Shown here: in pieces, positions 35,395 to 44,711 of the stretch | How the letters are laid out: each line of letters opens with the position of its first letter | How positions within the stretch are numbered: the stretch's first letter is position 1 | Assembly: GCA_902613655.1 (NCBI GenBank) | Contig: CACMHR010000002.1 | Coordinates: 71,651 to 135,650 of the forward strand | DNA: 64,000 nt | Reading direction: 5' to 3' | Source: Anoxypelagibacter sp902613655 | Lineage (GTDB): Bacteria > Pseudomonadota > Alphaproteobacteria > Pelagibacterales > Pelagibacteraceae | Position numbers and translations under genes: made by a program | The notes under the pieces: generated by a model | Told to the model about the DNA's origin: nothing | What the model saw: the letters and a program-made list of their open reading frames with translations, nothing else | The model's database searches: none

Positions 35395-36270
35395 ATGCCA
35401 GAATTACCAGAAGTTGAAGTTGTTAGAAGATCTTTAAACGAATTCATCACAGGCTCAAAAATCAACAAAGTAAGTATTTTTAATAAGAATTTAAGGTATA
35501 AAATCAGTAATAAATTCAAAAAATCTATTCAAGGTCAAAAGATAATATCCATTTTTCGAAGAGGAAAATTCTTACTTATTCAACTTGAAAATAAAAATTT
35601 TATTCTAATTCATTTAGGTATGACAGGAAAAATCTTCATAAAAAGGAAATTTGATAAGACCACTGTATTTACTGATTATTATTTTGAGAAAAAAATAATA
35701 AAAAAACACAATCATTTAGGACTTAAATTAAGCAACTCGGTCGACTTAATTTATAATGATATAAGAAAATTTGGTTTTATAAAAATTTTGAATAACAAAA
35801 TGTTAAAATTTGACAAGCATTTATCCAATTTAGGTCCCGAACCTTTAACCTCAGCGTTTGATTACGATTATTTGAAAGAAAAAAGTAAAAAAAGAAAAAT
35901 TAATATTAAAAATTTTATAATGAATCAAAAATATATTAGTGGGTTAGGCAACATTTATGCAAATGAAATACTATTTCTTAGCTCGATTAATCCAAAAAAA
36001 AAAGCTTACAAATTATCAGATAAAGAAATTCTTAAAATTGTTTGCTATACTAAAAATATATTAAAGAAATCAATACAACTTGGGGGTTCATCAATAAAAG
36101 ACTTTAGTAGTGTTTCGGGTAAAAAAGGATTGTTTCAAGAAAAGTTCAAGGTATATGACAGAGCAAATAAATCATGTTTAAAGCCTGAATGTGAGGGTTC
36201 AATAAAAAAAATATATATTAGCAATAGATCAACTTTTTATTGTCAAAAATGCCAGAAAATTAAATATTGA
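35395..36270 (+). CDS. mutM: Formamidopyrimidine-DNA glycosylase (Fpg/MutM)
   Basis: MutM excises 8-oxoguanine and formamidopyrimidines by a beta/delta-lyase mechanism. The 291-residue protein starts MPELPEVE, with the catalytic Pro2 and Glu3. The helix-two-turn-helix has GLGNIYANEIL. The C-terminal zinc finger is complete: CLKPEC then YCQKC, with the invariant Arg before FYC in NRSTFYC. It diverges from ubiE and is followed after 32 bases by rpsT. Together with katG it contributes to handling oxidative damage. Confidence 0.96.
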   Translation: MPELPEVEVVRRSLNEFITGSKINKVSIFNKNLRYKISNKFKKSIQGQKIISIFRRGKFLLIQLENKNFILIHLGMTGKIFIKRKFDKTTVFTDYYFEKKIIKKHNHLGLKLSNSVDLIYNDIRKFGFIKILNNKMLKFDKHLSNLGPEPLTSAFDYDYLKEKSKKRKINIKNFIMNQKYISGLGNIYANEILFLSSINPKKKAYKLSDKEILKIVCYTKNILKKSIQLGGSSIKDFSSVSGKKGLFQEKFKVYDRANKSCLKPECEGSIKKIYISNRSTFYCQKCQKIKY

Positions 36271-36302
36271 CCGGAATATTTTGAAGATATAGGTTCCGAT
36301 GA

Positions 36303-36569
36303 ATGCCAAATATAAAATCTGCAATCCGTAAGGTAAAACGAATTAAAAAACAATCTGAAGTTAATAAATTCAGAAAAAATAGATACAAACAGGCGGTAAA
36401 AAAAATACAAAAGTTAATAGAAAAGAAAGATTTAAAAGAAATTAACAAGTATTTTCCAACTTTCCAGTCTGAGTTGATGAAAGTTGCAAAATCAGGCGTT
36501 ATTAAGAAAAAAAATCTGTCAAGGAAGATTTCCAAAATTACCAAAAAAATAAAAAAAATCACTAAATAG
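36303..36569 (+). CDS. rpsT: 30S ribosomal protein S20
   Basis: S20 is a small basic helical protein binding the 5' domain and the 3' minor domain of 16S rRNA. The 88-residue product begins MPNIKSAIRKVKRIKKQSEVNK and carries the usual Lys-rich helices. Upstream of dnaA is a familiar position for rpsT in alphaproteobacteria. The 231-base gap between it and dnaA is the longest non-coding stretch in the window. Confidence 0.94.
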   Translation: MPNIKSAIRKVKRIKKQSEVNKFRKNRYKQAVKKIQKLIEKKDLKEINKYFPTFQSELMKVAKSGVIKKKNLSRKISKITKKIKKITK

Positions 36570-36800
36570 TTGAATTAAACTTATCCGATAATTCTTAACA
36601 ATTTGAAGTTGATAAAAAAAAAAATTAATTTTTTTTATTACTACATTTAGGGAAATTGTATTTGAGGTTGAAATATTTTTTATTTTCTCTCACAACGTTT
36701 ATTCTACAACCGGTATCGATTTAATTTTTATATTCTCGAAAAAAAAATTGAATTTGAAAAAAATAAGTTATAAAAAATATTTTAATTTTTAATTTTTCTC
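36570..36800 (+). promoter_or_regulatory. AT-rich rpsT-dnaA intergenic region, possible dnaA control region or origin
   Basis: This is 231 bases of extremely AT-rich sequence. A self-complementary A8-TTAA-T8 palindrome at 36617-36636 could be a weak rpsT terminator. TCTCACAAC at 36688-36696 recurs exactly in the dnaN-gyrB gap. I found no perfect DnaA box (TTATNCACA); the nearest is TTATTCTACA at about 36699-36708, which has one extra base. No RNA gene is apparent. It could hold the dnaA promoter and possibly the origin, but this is not shown. Confidence 0.4.
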
Positions 36801-38189
36801 ATGGACAAAATTTCACTACAAAAAAATCAACTACCGGTTAACGAAGAAAAAACATTAAACTGGGACTTAGTTCAACAATCTTTTGATAAGTCATTTGGAA
36901 ATGAAATATTTACAAGCTGGCTTAAACATATTTCACTTTTAAAAGAATATAATGACCATGTGATTTTAGGGGTTAAAACTAGATTTTTTAGAGACTGGAT
37001 CACATCAAGATACGCAGATAAAATCTTAAGTGAATTAAAAAAACATAAAATAAGTATAAACAGAATTGAGTTCAAAATAGAACCTGAATCTCAAAATAGT
37101 AAATCAACATTTAATAGCTCAGTAATAAACAAAATATCTGAAATAAAGAATTCAGCCTTAAATTACAACAGACTGAATCCCGCACTGAATTTCGAAAATT
37201 TTGTAGTCGGAAAAAGTAATAATTTAAGTTTTCTCTCTGCAAAAAAAATATGCTCTCAATTATCAAGATATAATCCTTTGTTTATTTATGGTGGTGTAGG
37301 GTTGGGAAAAACACATCTTCTTAACTCAATTGGGTTAGAGCTAAGCCAAAAAAATAAGGTAATGTTTATTTCTGCTGAGCGATTTATGTATCAGTTTATT
37401 AAATCAATTAAAAAAAATGAGATGGTAAATTTTAAAGATTTTTTTAGGAAAGCTAACGTTTTTATTATTGATGATATTCAATTTATAAGAGGAAAGGAGG
37501 GCTTGCAGGAAGAATTTTTTCATACCTTTAATACCCTTTTTGATCAAAGTGCACAAATAGTAATTTCTTCAGATAGAGCCCCAAATAAACTTGATAGAGT
37601 TCAGGATAGAATTAAATCCAGGTTATCCGGAGGATTAGTTGTTGATATAGGTACACCCGATTATGATTTAAAACTAAACATTCTAAAAAAGAAGATTATA
37701 GATTATCAAAATTCATTTAGAGAAAATCCTGATTTGAGCGATGAGGTTATTAGTTATATCGCAATAAATAGCAACTCTAACATAAGAGAACTTATAGGAA
37801 TATTTAATAGAGTAGTTGCATTTGGCAAAATGAGTAAAAAAGCCCTTAATATTAATGACTGCAAAATTATTTTAAAAGATGTTTATAATGCAAATAAAGT
37901 AATTAGCATTGATAAAATACAAAACGTAACTTCAAATTTTTTTAGTATAAGTTTAGCAGATATGCTATCACCAAGACGTTCAAGACCTTTGGCAAGACCA
38001 AGACAGGTAGCAATGTATATGGCCAAGAAATTAACAACAAGATCGCTACCTGAAATAGGCAGAAAATTTGCGAATAGAGATCACACTACTGTTATTCATG
38101 CAGTAAAAACCATTGAAAAATTAAGTGAGAATAATGATGAAATGAGAAAGAATATTGAAGAATTAAAATCATTAATCTTAAGCGATTAA
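36801..38189 (+). CDS. dnaA: Chromosomal replication initiator protein DnaA
   Basis: DnaA opens the replication origin. The 462-residue protein has an N-terminal interaction domain (about 10-85), a variable linker, an AAA+ domain with Walker A GGVGLGKT at 164-171 and Walker B FIIDDIQFIRG, and the C-terminal DNA-binding domain with the DnaA signature around PRQVAMYMAKKLTTRSLPEIG and FANRDHTTVIHA. Length is normal. dnaN follows one base after its stop. The dnaA-dnaN pairing is conserved, so the origin may be near, though in many alphaproteobacteria it is elsewhere. Confidence 0.98.
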   Translation: MDKISLQKNQLPVNEEKTLNWDLVQQSFDKSFGNEIFTSWLKHISLLKEYNDHVILGVKTRFFRDWITSRYADKILSELKKHKISINRIEFKIEPESQNSKSTFNSSVINKISEIKNSALNYNRLNPALNFENFVVGKSNNLSFLSAKKICSQLSRYNPLFIYGGVGLGKTHLLNSIGLELSQKNKVMFISAERFMYQFIKSIKKNEMVNFKDFFRKANVFIIDDIQFIRGKEGLQEEFFHTFNTLFDQSAQIVISSDRAPNKLDRVQDRIKSRLSGGLVVDIGTPDYDLKLNILKKKIIDYQNSFRENPDLSDEVISYIAINSNSNIRELIGIFNRVVAFGKMSKKALNINDCKIILKDVYNANKVISIDKIQNVTSNFFSISLADMLSPRRSRPLARPRQVAMYMAKKLTTRSLPEIGRKFANRDHTTVIHAVKTIEKLSENNDEMRKNIEELKSLILSD

Positions 38190-38190
38190 T

Positions 38191-39306
38191 ATGCAATTTC
38201 AAATAAAGCGTGACACACTATTAAAGTCTTTATCGGTGGCACACAATATAATTGAAAGAAAAAACACAATACCAATTCTAGCAAATGTTTTATTAGAGAT
38301 AAAAAATAATATATTAAACATTGTTGCAACTGACCTAGATATAGTTTTTCACGATCAAATTTCAGACTTAAAAATTGATAGTGAAGGCAGCACTACGACC
38401 TCGGCAACTGTTTTATATGATTTATTGAGAAAATTACCTACAAACTTAGATGTTACTTTTGTGTTAGAAACTAAAAATAAAATCAAAATTACAGCAAAAA
38501 ACTCTAAATTTAATCTTCTGTGTTTACCTATTGATGATTTTCCAAATTTTTCGAACGACTTCAAAAACGAACCTTTAAATTTAGATGGTCAAAAGTTTTT
38601 GACTTTGCTTAATAAGACAAAAATTGCAATGTCAAACGACGATACAAGACATTATTTAAATGGAATTTTTATACACCCAACAGCTTCGAATAAAACTTCG
38701 TATTTGACAGGCGTAGCTACTGATACCCACAGACTATCTTCAAGCAGCATTCCTGTTCAAGACATCAAAAATTTAAAATCATTCATTTTACCAAAAAAAA
38801 CTGTATTTCAGTTATCAAATTTATTACAAGAAAATAATCAAAATGTTTCGATGTTTGTTGGTGAAGGTAAAGTACAATTTAAAATGGGAAATTCATCAAT
38901 TGTCTCTAAAGTTATTGATGGAAAGTTTCCAGATTATGAAAAAGTTGTTCCTAAAAATAATAAAAAAATTTTAAAGGTCAATGTAAAAGATTTTATTAAT
39001 TCTCTTGAAAGGGTGGTAACAGTTTCTATTGATAGAAAAGAGGGAGTAAAAGTTACTTTTGAAAAAGATCATATTCAATTATTTGTTGCAAGCTCATCAT
39101 CAGGCGATGGAAAAGAAACTTTAAAGGCTGAATTTAATTCAGAAAGTTTAACAGTAAGCTTTAATGCCAGATATCTCTTAGATATTGCTTCAGAAATAGG
39201 CGATCAAAATTTAATGATGAATCTTAACGATGCCGTGTCCCCTGTTTTAATTCAGGATAAATCAGACAATCACAGTTATTATGTTATAATGCCGATGAAA
39301 ATATAA
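38191..39306 (+). CDS. dnaN: DNA polymerase III sliding clamp (beta subunit)
   Basis: DnaN is the ring-shaped processivity clamp. The 371-residue protein has the three repeated clamp domains; recognisable blocks are NTIPILANVLLEI near residue 27, NDDTRHYLNGIFI, and the C-terminal hydrophobic-pocket end SYYVIMPMKI (clamps typically end in VIMPMR-x). It is cotranscribed with dnaA. The recF gene that often follows dnaN is missing, and gyrB comes next after a 132-base gap. Confidence 0.97.
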   Translation: MQFQIKRDTLLKSLSVAHNIIERKNTIPILANVLLEIKNNILNIVATDLDIVFHDQISDLKIDSEGSTTTSATVLYDLLRKLPTNLDVTFVLETKNKIKITAKNSKFNLLCLPIDDFPNFSNDFKNEPLNLDGQKFLTLLNKTKIAMSNDDTRHYLNGIFIHPTASNKTSYLTGVATDTHRLSSSSIPVQDIKNLKSFILPKKTVFQLSNLLQENNQNVSMFVGEGKVQFKMGNSSIVSKVIDGKFPDYEKVVPKNNKKILKVNVKDFINSLERVVTVSIDRKEGVKVTFEKDHIQLFVASSSSGDGKETLKAEFNSESLTVSFNARYLLDIASEIGDQNLMMNLNDAVSPVLIQDKSDNHSYYVIMPMKI

Positions 39307-39438
39307 GAATTTCTAAATTTCAAGTAATAAATATTATTTGTCTTCTATTATCCTTATCTCACAACAGTTTTTCACTATTAGTTTAAAACGTGATTTTATC
39401 TCCCAAGAAAAAAATGATATAATAATTTTTTCAAAAAA
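39307..39438 (+). promoter_or_regulatory. dnaN-gyrB intergenic region, probable gyrB promoter region
   Basis: These 132 AT-rich bases separate two genes usually bridged by recF. TCTCACAAC at 39357-39365 is shared with the region before dnaA, and overlaps TTATCTCACA, which is a DnaA-box consensus with one extra T. A TATAAT-like element (GATATAATAATT near 39417) lies close to the gyrB start. No RNA gene is evident. Confidence 0.35.
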
Positions 39439-41505
39439 ATGATAAATCCTCAAAAAAACCCTCCAAATAAAGAATATAAAGCAGATTCTATTAAAGTATT
39501 AAAAGGTTTAGACGCTGTAAGGAAAAGACCGGGAATGTATATTGGAGATACAGACGATGGATCTGGATTACATCACATGGTTTTTGAGGTCGTAGATAAT
39601 TCAATAGATGAAGCTATAGTAGGTTTCTGTAAAAATATTACAGTAACATTACATAAAAACCGATCTGTAACAGTCGAAGATGATGGAAGAGGAATTCCTA
39701 CTGATTTACACAAAGGAGAAAAAAAGTCTGCTGCAGAGGTTATAATGACTCAATTGCATGCAGGGGGAAAATTTGACCAAAATTCATACAAAGTATCAGG
39801 AGGATTACATGGTGTTGGAGTTTCAGTAGTAAATGCCCTCTCTGTAAAACTCGAATTAACAATATTTAGAGATGGAAAAGAGTATTTTATTTCCTTTGAA
39901 AATGGAAAGACCGTAAGTCCAATTAAATTTTTGAAAAAAACGAAAAAATCAGGAACTAAAATTAATTTTTTACCTTCCGAAGATGTTTTTTCATCTACAA
40001 AATTTAGTTCCTCAATTTTACAAAAAAAAATGAGAGAGTTAGCATTTTTAAATAGTGGTTTAACAATAAAACTTATTGACGAAACATTAGCAAAACCAAA
40101 GATTTTTGAGAATAAATATGATGGAGGTGTATCTGCATTCGTCCAATTTAATGATCAAAAAAAATCATTATTAATTAACAAAAACGAAAAAGCTACTTTT
40201 AAAAAACCTATATTTCTTAAAGGTGAAAAAAATAATGTAGTTGTGGAATGCTCATTTCAGTGGAACGCTGGCTTTTCGGAAGATGTAATGGCTTTTACAA
40301 ATAATATTCATCAAAAAGATGGAGGAACACACCTTTTGGGTTTCAGAAGTGCATTAACAAGGATAATAAACAAATATGCATCAGAAAAAAATCTTACGAA
40401 AAAAAACAAAGTTGTTATAGGCGGAGAAGATATCAAAGAGGGTTTAACATCGATTTTATCAATTAAAATGCCTGACCCAAAATTTTCATCACAAACTAAA
40501 GATAAACTAGTTTCGTCAGAAATTAGAAATATTGTAGAAACCATTGTGAGCGAAAAAGTAACAATCTGGTTTGATCAAAATCCTTCTGTAGTAAAAGTAA
40601 TTTTAGATAAAGTATTACAAGCTGCAATAGCCAGGGATCTTGCCAGAAAAGCAAGGGATAGTGTGAGAAGGAAGGGTTCACTAGAGCTTTCAGGTCTTCC
40701 TGGAAAGTTGGCTGATTGCCAAATTTCAAGTATGGAAGGTACAGAGCTATTTATAGTAGAGGGAGATTCAGCAGGAGGTTCAGCCAAGCAAGGAAGAAAA
40801 AGAGAATTTCAAGCTGTTTTACCTTTAAGAGGAAAAATATTAAATACTTATGTTAATGAAAATAAAAAACGGAATGGAGCAAATGGAAGCCATGAAAATA
40901 AAACTCTTTCTAAAATGATGTCCTCAAATGAAATCGTTACACTTATAAATGCTTTAGGTACAGGATCTACAAACTTTAATATAGAGGATTTGAGATATGA
41001 AAAAATAATAATCATGACTGATGCAGATGTTGATGGTTCACATATAAGAACTTTGCTTCTAACTTTTTTTAATAATAAGCCGTTTTACGAGTTAATTGAA
41101 AAAGGTCATTTATATCTTGCTCAACCTCCGTTGTTTAAGATTACAAAAGGAACAAAAACCTCTTACATAAAGAACGAAAAAGATTTAGAAAAATATATTC
41201 TTAGATCTTTAGATAACGCGAAAAAGCTCAGTAAAAAAGAATTAGACAAGGTTATCGCAGAAGAAAGGCAAAAATTAAATATACAAAGATTTAAAGGTTT
41301 AGGCGAAATGAACCCAGAAGAACTTTGGCAAACCACTTTAAATCCTGAAAATAGAATTTTACTTAAAGTTGAATATTCTAAGGGAACGAAAGAAAAGTCA
41401 AAAGAAGACCAAAATATTATAAAAATATTAATGGGAGATGAAGTCGCTCCGCGAAAAGATTTTATTACCGAAAAAGCCCTAGAGGTTGAAAACTTAGATA
41501 TCTAA
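39439..41505 (+). CDS. gyrB: DNA gyrase subunit B, short form
   Basis: GyrB supplies the ATPase and TOPRIM parts of gyrase, which introduces negative supercoils. The 688-residue protein has the GHKL ATPase motifs (EVVDNSIDEA, DDGRGIP, GGLHGVGVSVVNALS), the TOPRIM EGDSAGGSAKQGR and DADVDGSHIRTLLLTFF, and the C-terminal QRFKGLGEMNPEELW and LMGDEVAPRKDFI blocks. It lacks the roughly 165-residue insertion found in proteobacterial GyrBs between the TOPRIM core and QRFKGLGEM; only about 30 residues remain. The ends match GyrB rather than ParE. It follows dnaN and is five bases before regB. Confidence 0.94.
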   Translation: MINPQKNPPNKEYKADSIKVLKGLDAVRKRPGMYIGDTDDGSGLHHMVFEVVDNSIDEAIVGFCKNITVTLHKNRSVTVEDDGRGIPTDLHKGEKKSAAEVIMTQLHAGGKFDQNSYKVSGGLHGVGVSVVNALSVKLELTIFRDGKEYFISFENGKTVSPIKFLKKTKKSGTKINFLPSEDVFSSTKFSSSILQKKMRELAFLNSGLTIKLIDETLAKPKIFENKYDGGVSAFVQFNDQKKSLLINKNEKATFKKPIFLKGEKNNVVVECSFQWNAGFSEDVMAFTNNIHQKDGGTHLLGFRSALTRIINKYASEKNLTKKNKVVIGGEDIKEGLTSILSIKMPDPKFSSQTKDKLVSSEIRNIVETIVSEKVTIWFDQNPSVVKVILDKVLQAAIARDLARKARDSVRRKGSLELSGLPGKLADCQISSMEGTELFIVEGDSAGGSAKQGRKREFQAVLPLRGKILNTYVNENKKRNGANGSHENKTLSKMMSSNEIVTLINALGTGSTNFNIEDLRYEKIIIMTDADVDGSHIRTLLLTFFNNKPFYELIEKGHLYLAQPPLFKITKGTKTSYIKNEKDLEKYILRSLDNAKKLSKKELDKVIAEERQKLNIQRFKGLGEMNPEELWQTTLNPENRILLKVEYSKGTKEKSKEDQNIIKILMGDEVAPRKDFITEKALEVENLDI

Positions 41506-41510
41506 TTAAC

Positions 41511-42797
41511 ATGAAACTTTCCAATTTCCTCAAATATGACGAGGATTTGACGCTTCAAAAAAAAACTGTTGTTGTCCTAAGATGGATAGCTTTAATTGGT
41601 CAGCTTATAACCGTTTATGTAGTTCATTTCCTCTTAGAACTAAATCTTCCAATAATTTTATGTTCAATAACTATTTTTTGCGGAGGACTGACAAATATTT
41701 TTATACAATTTACATTTAAAAAAAACCAATTAAGTAATATCGAGTCAACAATACTTCTTTTTTATGATGTAATACAATTAGCTGTTTTGATTTATCTAAC
41801 TGGTGGAGTAACAAACCCTTTTGTTATATTTTTAGTTGTTCCTGCGATAGTTTCATCAACATTGCTAAATTTGACAAGCACTTTCTTTTTATCATTTATC
41901 ACAATTATTGCTTTAGTTCTTTTAACATTTAATTATTTTCCATTACCAAGTGAGGGGAATATACACTTTCATGTTCCTGATTATTACTTATATTCCATAC
42001 CAACATCACTCATAATTATTCTAATTTTTCTAAATTATTTTGGATTTCGTTTTGGTCATGAGGCACGAAAAAGAAGTGAAGCATTAAATAGACTTGAAAG
42101 TGTGCTAGCAAAGGAGCAAGAATTAGATTCAATCGGGCACCAAGCAGCCGCAGCAGCCCATTCTTTGGGAACACCGCTCTCAACTATTACTGTAATTGCA
42201 AAAGAATTAAAAAAAGAGATAAAAAATAACCCCAAATATTCTGAAGATGTTGACACGATTCTATCGGAAGTAAAAAGATGTGGAGATATATTAAAAAAAC
42301 TTTCTAGAAGAGAAATAGTAGATGATATCTATGTTTCAAATGTTGCACTTGAAGATTTACTATTTGAAATTAAAAATTCTTTTGAAGAAATTTCTGAAAA
42401 AAAAATTCAACTATATTTTGAAAAGAAAAATCAAAAAACACCAATTAAAAGATCGCCCGAACTTACTTATGGTATCCGTAATTTTGTTGGGAATGCAGTT
42501 AAATTTTCTAAAAATAATGTTTTCATAAATTTAATTAATAATAAAGACGAAATAAAAATCAAAATAACTGATGATGGTCCAGGATTTCCAAATGATATAT
42601 TTCAACTAATTGGCGAACCGTATATTGCTTCAAAAACAAAAAAATTTAAAAATAAATCAGGACTGGGCCTTGGAACTTTTATAGGAAAAACACTTCTTGA
42701 AAGAAAAAAAGCTATTATAGAATTTTCAAATTTAGAAAAGGGTGGTGCGTCAGTTGAGATTTCTTGGAAGTATTCCGATTTGGTATGGACTAAGTAG
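41511..42797 (+). CDS. regB: Redox sensor histidine kinase RegB/PrrB
   Basis: RegB senses membrane redox state and phosphorylates RegA. The 428-residue protein has about six N-terminal membrane segments with the quinone-site GGVTNPF at 98-104, the H-box AAAAAHSLGTPLSTI with phospho-acceptor His217, and the redox-active Cys257 in KRCGDIL, exactly 40 residues after the His as in Rhodobacter RegB (His225/Cys265). A C-terminal ATPase domain has GNAVKFS, DDGPGFP and SGLGLGTFIGKTLL. It follows gyrB by five bases. Its partner regA is 4.3 kb away at 47085, beyond the polyamine operon. Confidence 0.93.
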   Translation: MKLSNFLKYDEDLTLQKKTVVVLRWIALIGQLITVYVVHFLLELNLPIILCSITIFCGGLTNIFIQFTFKKNQLSNIESTILLFYDVIQLAVLIYLTGGVTNPFVIFLVVPAIVSSTLLNLTSTFFLSFITIIALVLLTFNYFPLPSEGNIHFHVPDYYLYSIPTSLIIILIFLNYFGFRFGHEARKRSEALNRLESVLAKEQELDSIGHQAAAAAHSLGTPLSTITVIAKELKKEIKNNPKYSEDVDTILSEVKRCGDILKKLSRREIVDDIYVSNVALEDLLFEIKNSFEEISEKKIQLYFEKKNQKTPIKRSPELTYGIRNFVGNAVKFSKNNVFINLINNKDEIKIKITDDGPGFPNDIFQLIGEPYIASKTKKFKNKSGLGLGTFIGKTLLERKKAIIEFSNLEKGGASVEISWKYSDLVWTK

Positions 42798-43842
42798 GTT
42801 CTTGCTGTGTTAAACAATGTATTGTTCCGAAACCCCATACTAAAACTGAACAGTCTACAGGTATAATTTTTCTATTTTTAAAATGTCTTTTAAAAATTTT
42901 TAAGACCATTTTGTCTTTACGATCTTTAAATGTAGGAACTAAAACTATTTTATTAGCAATATAAAAGTTCAAATAGCTTGCTGGAACTCTTATACCATTA
43001 ATTTTTTTTGGTTTTGGCATAGGAATATGAATAATTTTTAATTTTTTTTTATTTTCCTTTTTAAAATTTTCTAAAATTTGAATATTTTCATTTAAACTTT
43101 TAAAATTCTTTTCATGTTTATTGTTCTCTTTTGCGATGAAAATCTTGTTCTTATCTACAAATCTGGCAATGTCATCTATGTGACCATGCGTATCATCACC
43201 CTCGATACCATTATTAAGCCAAATTATTTTATTGATACCTAGAAATTTATTAAATATTTTTTCGTAATCTTTGGACTTTAATCCTTTATTTCTTTCTTGT
43301 ATTTTACTTATTAGACATTGCTTTGTCGTCAGAAGTAATCCATTTCCATTTACGTCTATAGATCCTCCTTCAAGAACAATTTTCCTATTTTTAAATTTAG
43401 GCTTAATTACTTTAATGTTAGTTTTTTTTTTAATTTTTAAATAAGCTTTATTATCTTTTTTATAATTTTTATATTTTGCCCAAGCATTAAATTGCCATTT
43501 TGACATTATTTTCTTATTATTTTTAACTTTTAAAAAAATAGGCAACGAGTCTCTTGTCCATGATCTATCAGTTTTGCAATTAATAAGTCTAATATTATTA
43601 AATTTTGTACCAAACTTTTTTAAAGTGGCAACCACATGTTCATAGTCTGTTTTATTATTCACTAAGATATTTACTAATTGTACCTTAGATAAGGCTGATG
43701 TTATAACCGCGAAAACATTTGGAATATTCCGAAATTTACCTGGCCAGTCTTTTTTATTATGAGGCCATGCAATCCACGTCGATTTTTGAGGCTCCCATTC
43801 CGCAGGCATCCTATAAGCACCGTATCTTGATAAATTAGGCAT
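42790..43842 (-). CDS. aguA: Agmatine deiminase
   Basis: AguA converts agmatine to N-carbamoylputrescine and ammonia. The 350-residue guanidine-modifying-enzyme fold protein has MPAEWEPQKSTWIAWPH near the start, WTRDSLP at 95-101, EGGSID at 158-163, DTHGHID at 217-223 and the catalytic Cys343 in IHCLTQQEP at the C-terminus. It is the last gene of the odc-DHS-aguB-aguA operon, overlapping aguB by eight bases, and its 3' end overlaps the convergent regB end by eight bases. No arginine decarboxylase is in the window, so agmatine may come from elsewhere or outside. Confidence 0.94.
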   Translation of the reverse strand: MPNLSRYGAYRMPAEWEPQKSTWIAWPHNKKDWPGKFRNIPNVFAVITSALSKVQLVNILVNNKTDYEHVVATLKKFGTKFNNIRLINCKTDRSWTRDSLPIFLKVKNNKKIMSKWQFNAWAKYKNYKKDNKAYLKIKKKTNIKVIKPKFKNRKIVLEGGSIDVNGNGLLLTTKQCLISKIQERNKGLKSKDYEKIFNKFLGINKIIWLNNGIEGDDTHGHIDDIARFVDKNKIFIAKENNKHEKNFKSLNENIQILENFKKENKKKLKIIHIPMPKPKKINGIRVPASYLNFYIANKIVLVPTFKDRKDKMVLKIFKRHFKNRKIIPVDCSVLVWGFGTIHCLTQQEPT

Positions 43843-44710
43843 CTCTAGGATTATTTAGTATGCCTTTGTAATAATCTATTCGCCTATCTCTAAAAAAAGG
43901 CCAGTGTCTTCTTGCGGTTTCAACCTTTTTGTAATCAATATCGCAAATTAAAGTTTTTTCTTTTTGTTTTGAACTTGCAACAATATTTCCACCTGGATCA
44001 AACACAACGGTATTTCCCCAAAATTCTAATTTTTTTGACCCCTGCTTTTCTACACCTACTCTATTTACTGCGGCAACATAGACACCATTAGCTATGGCGT
44101 GAGATCTTTGAATTGATAACCACGCATTAAGCTGTGACTTACCAAACTTCTTTTTTTCTTTGGGATGCCATCCAATGGCAGTCGGATAAAAAAGTATTTC
44201 TGCTCCCAACAACGATGTCAGTCTTGCTGCCTCCGGGAACCACTGATCCCAGCAAATTAAAGTCCCAACTTTACCTTGACTAGTTTTAAAAGATTTAAAC
44301 CCCAAGTCTCCAGGTGTAAAATAAAATTTTTCATAAAATTGAGGATCATCTGGAATATGCATTTTTCTATACTTACCAATTAATTTACCTTTTTCATTTA
44401 TAACAACACAAGAATTATGATAAATACCTGTGGTTTTCTTTTCAAAGATTGGAGCAATAATTATGACTTTTAATTCTTTCGCTAATGAACATAGAATATT
44501 CGTATTTTTACCGGGAATTTTTTCGGCTAAATTAAAATTTGAATGCTTTTCTTGTTGGCAGAAATAATTTGATAAAAATAATTCTGGCAAACATATAATT
44601 TTTGCTTTTTTTTTACTCGCTTCTTTTATTTTTTTTATAGCAGCACTCATATTTTTTTTCTGTTCAGATGACATTTTCATCTGTATTAAAGCTATTCTTG
44701 TTTTTGTCAT
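43835..44710 (-). CDS. aguB: N-carbamoylputrescine amidase
   Basis: AguB hydrolyses N-carbamoylputrescine to putrescine, CO2 and ammonia. The frame is open to 44785, but the ATG at 44710 (291 residues) gives the normal nitrilase start MTKTRIALIQMKM and falls one base after the preceding gene's stop. The catalytic triad is Glu43 (LPELF), Lys116 (YRKMHIPDD) and Cys153 (LICWDQWFPE). Length is standard for the family. Neighbouring aguA makes its substrate, so the pair converts agmatine to putrescine. Confidence 0.94.
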   Translation of the reverse strand: MTKTRIALIQMKMSSEQKKNMSAAIKKIKEASKKKAKIICLPELFLSNYFCQQEKHSNFNLAEKIPGKNTNILCSLAKELKVIIIAPIFEKKTTGIYHNSCVVINEKGKLIGKYRKMHIPDDPQFYEKFYFTPGDLGFKSFKTSQGKVGTLICWDQWFPEAARLTSLLGAEILFYPTAIGWHPKEKKKFGKSQLNAWLSIQRSHAIANGVYVAAVNRVGVEKQGSKKLEFWGNTVVFDPGGNIVASSKQKEKTLICDIDYKKVETARRHWPFFRDRRIDYYKGILNNPRDA

Positions 44711-44711
44711 T

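Noticed and set aside
36570..36800. Definite replication origin
   Set aside because: No perfect DnaA boxes were found, and many alphaproteobacteria have the origin away from dnaA; only a possible control region is reported.
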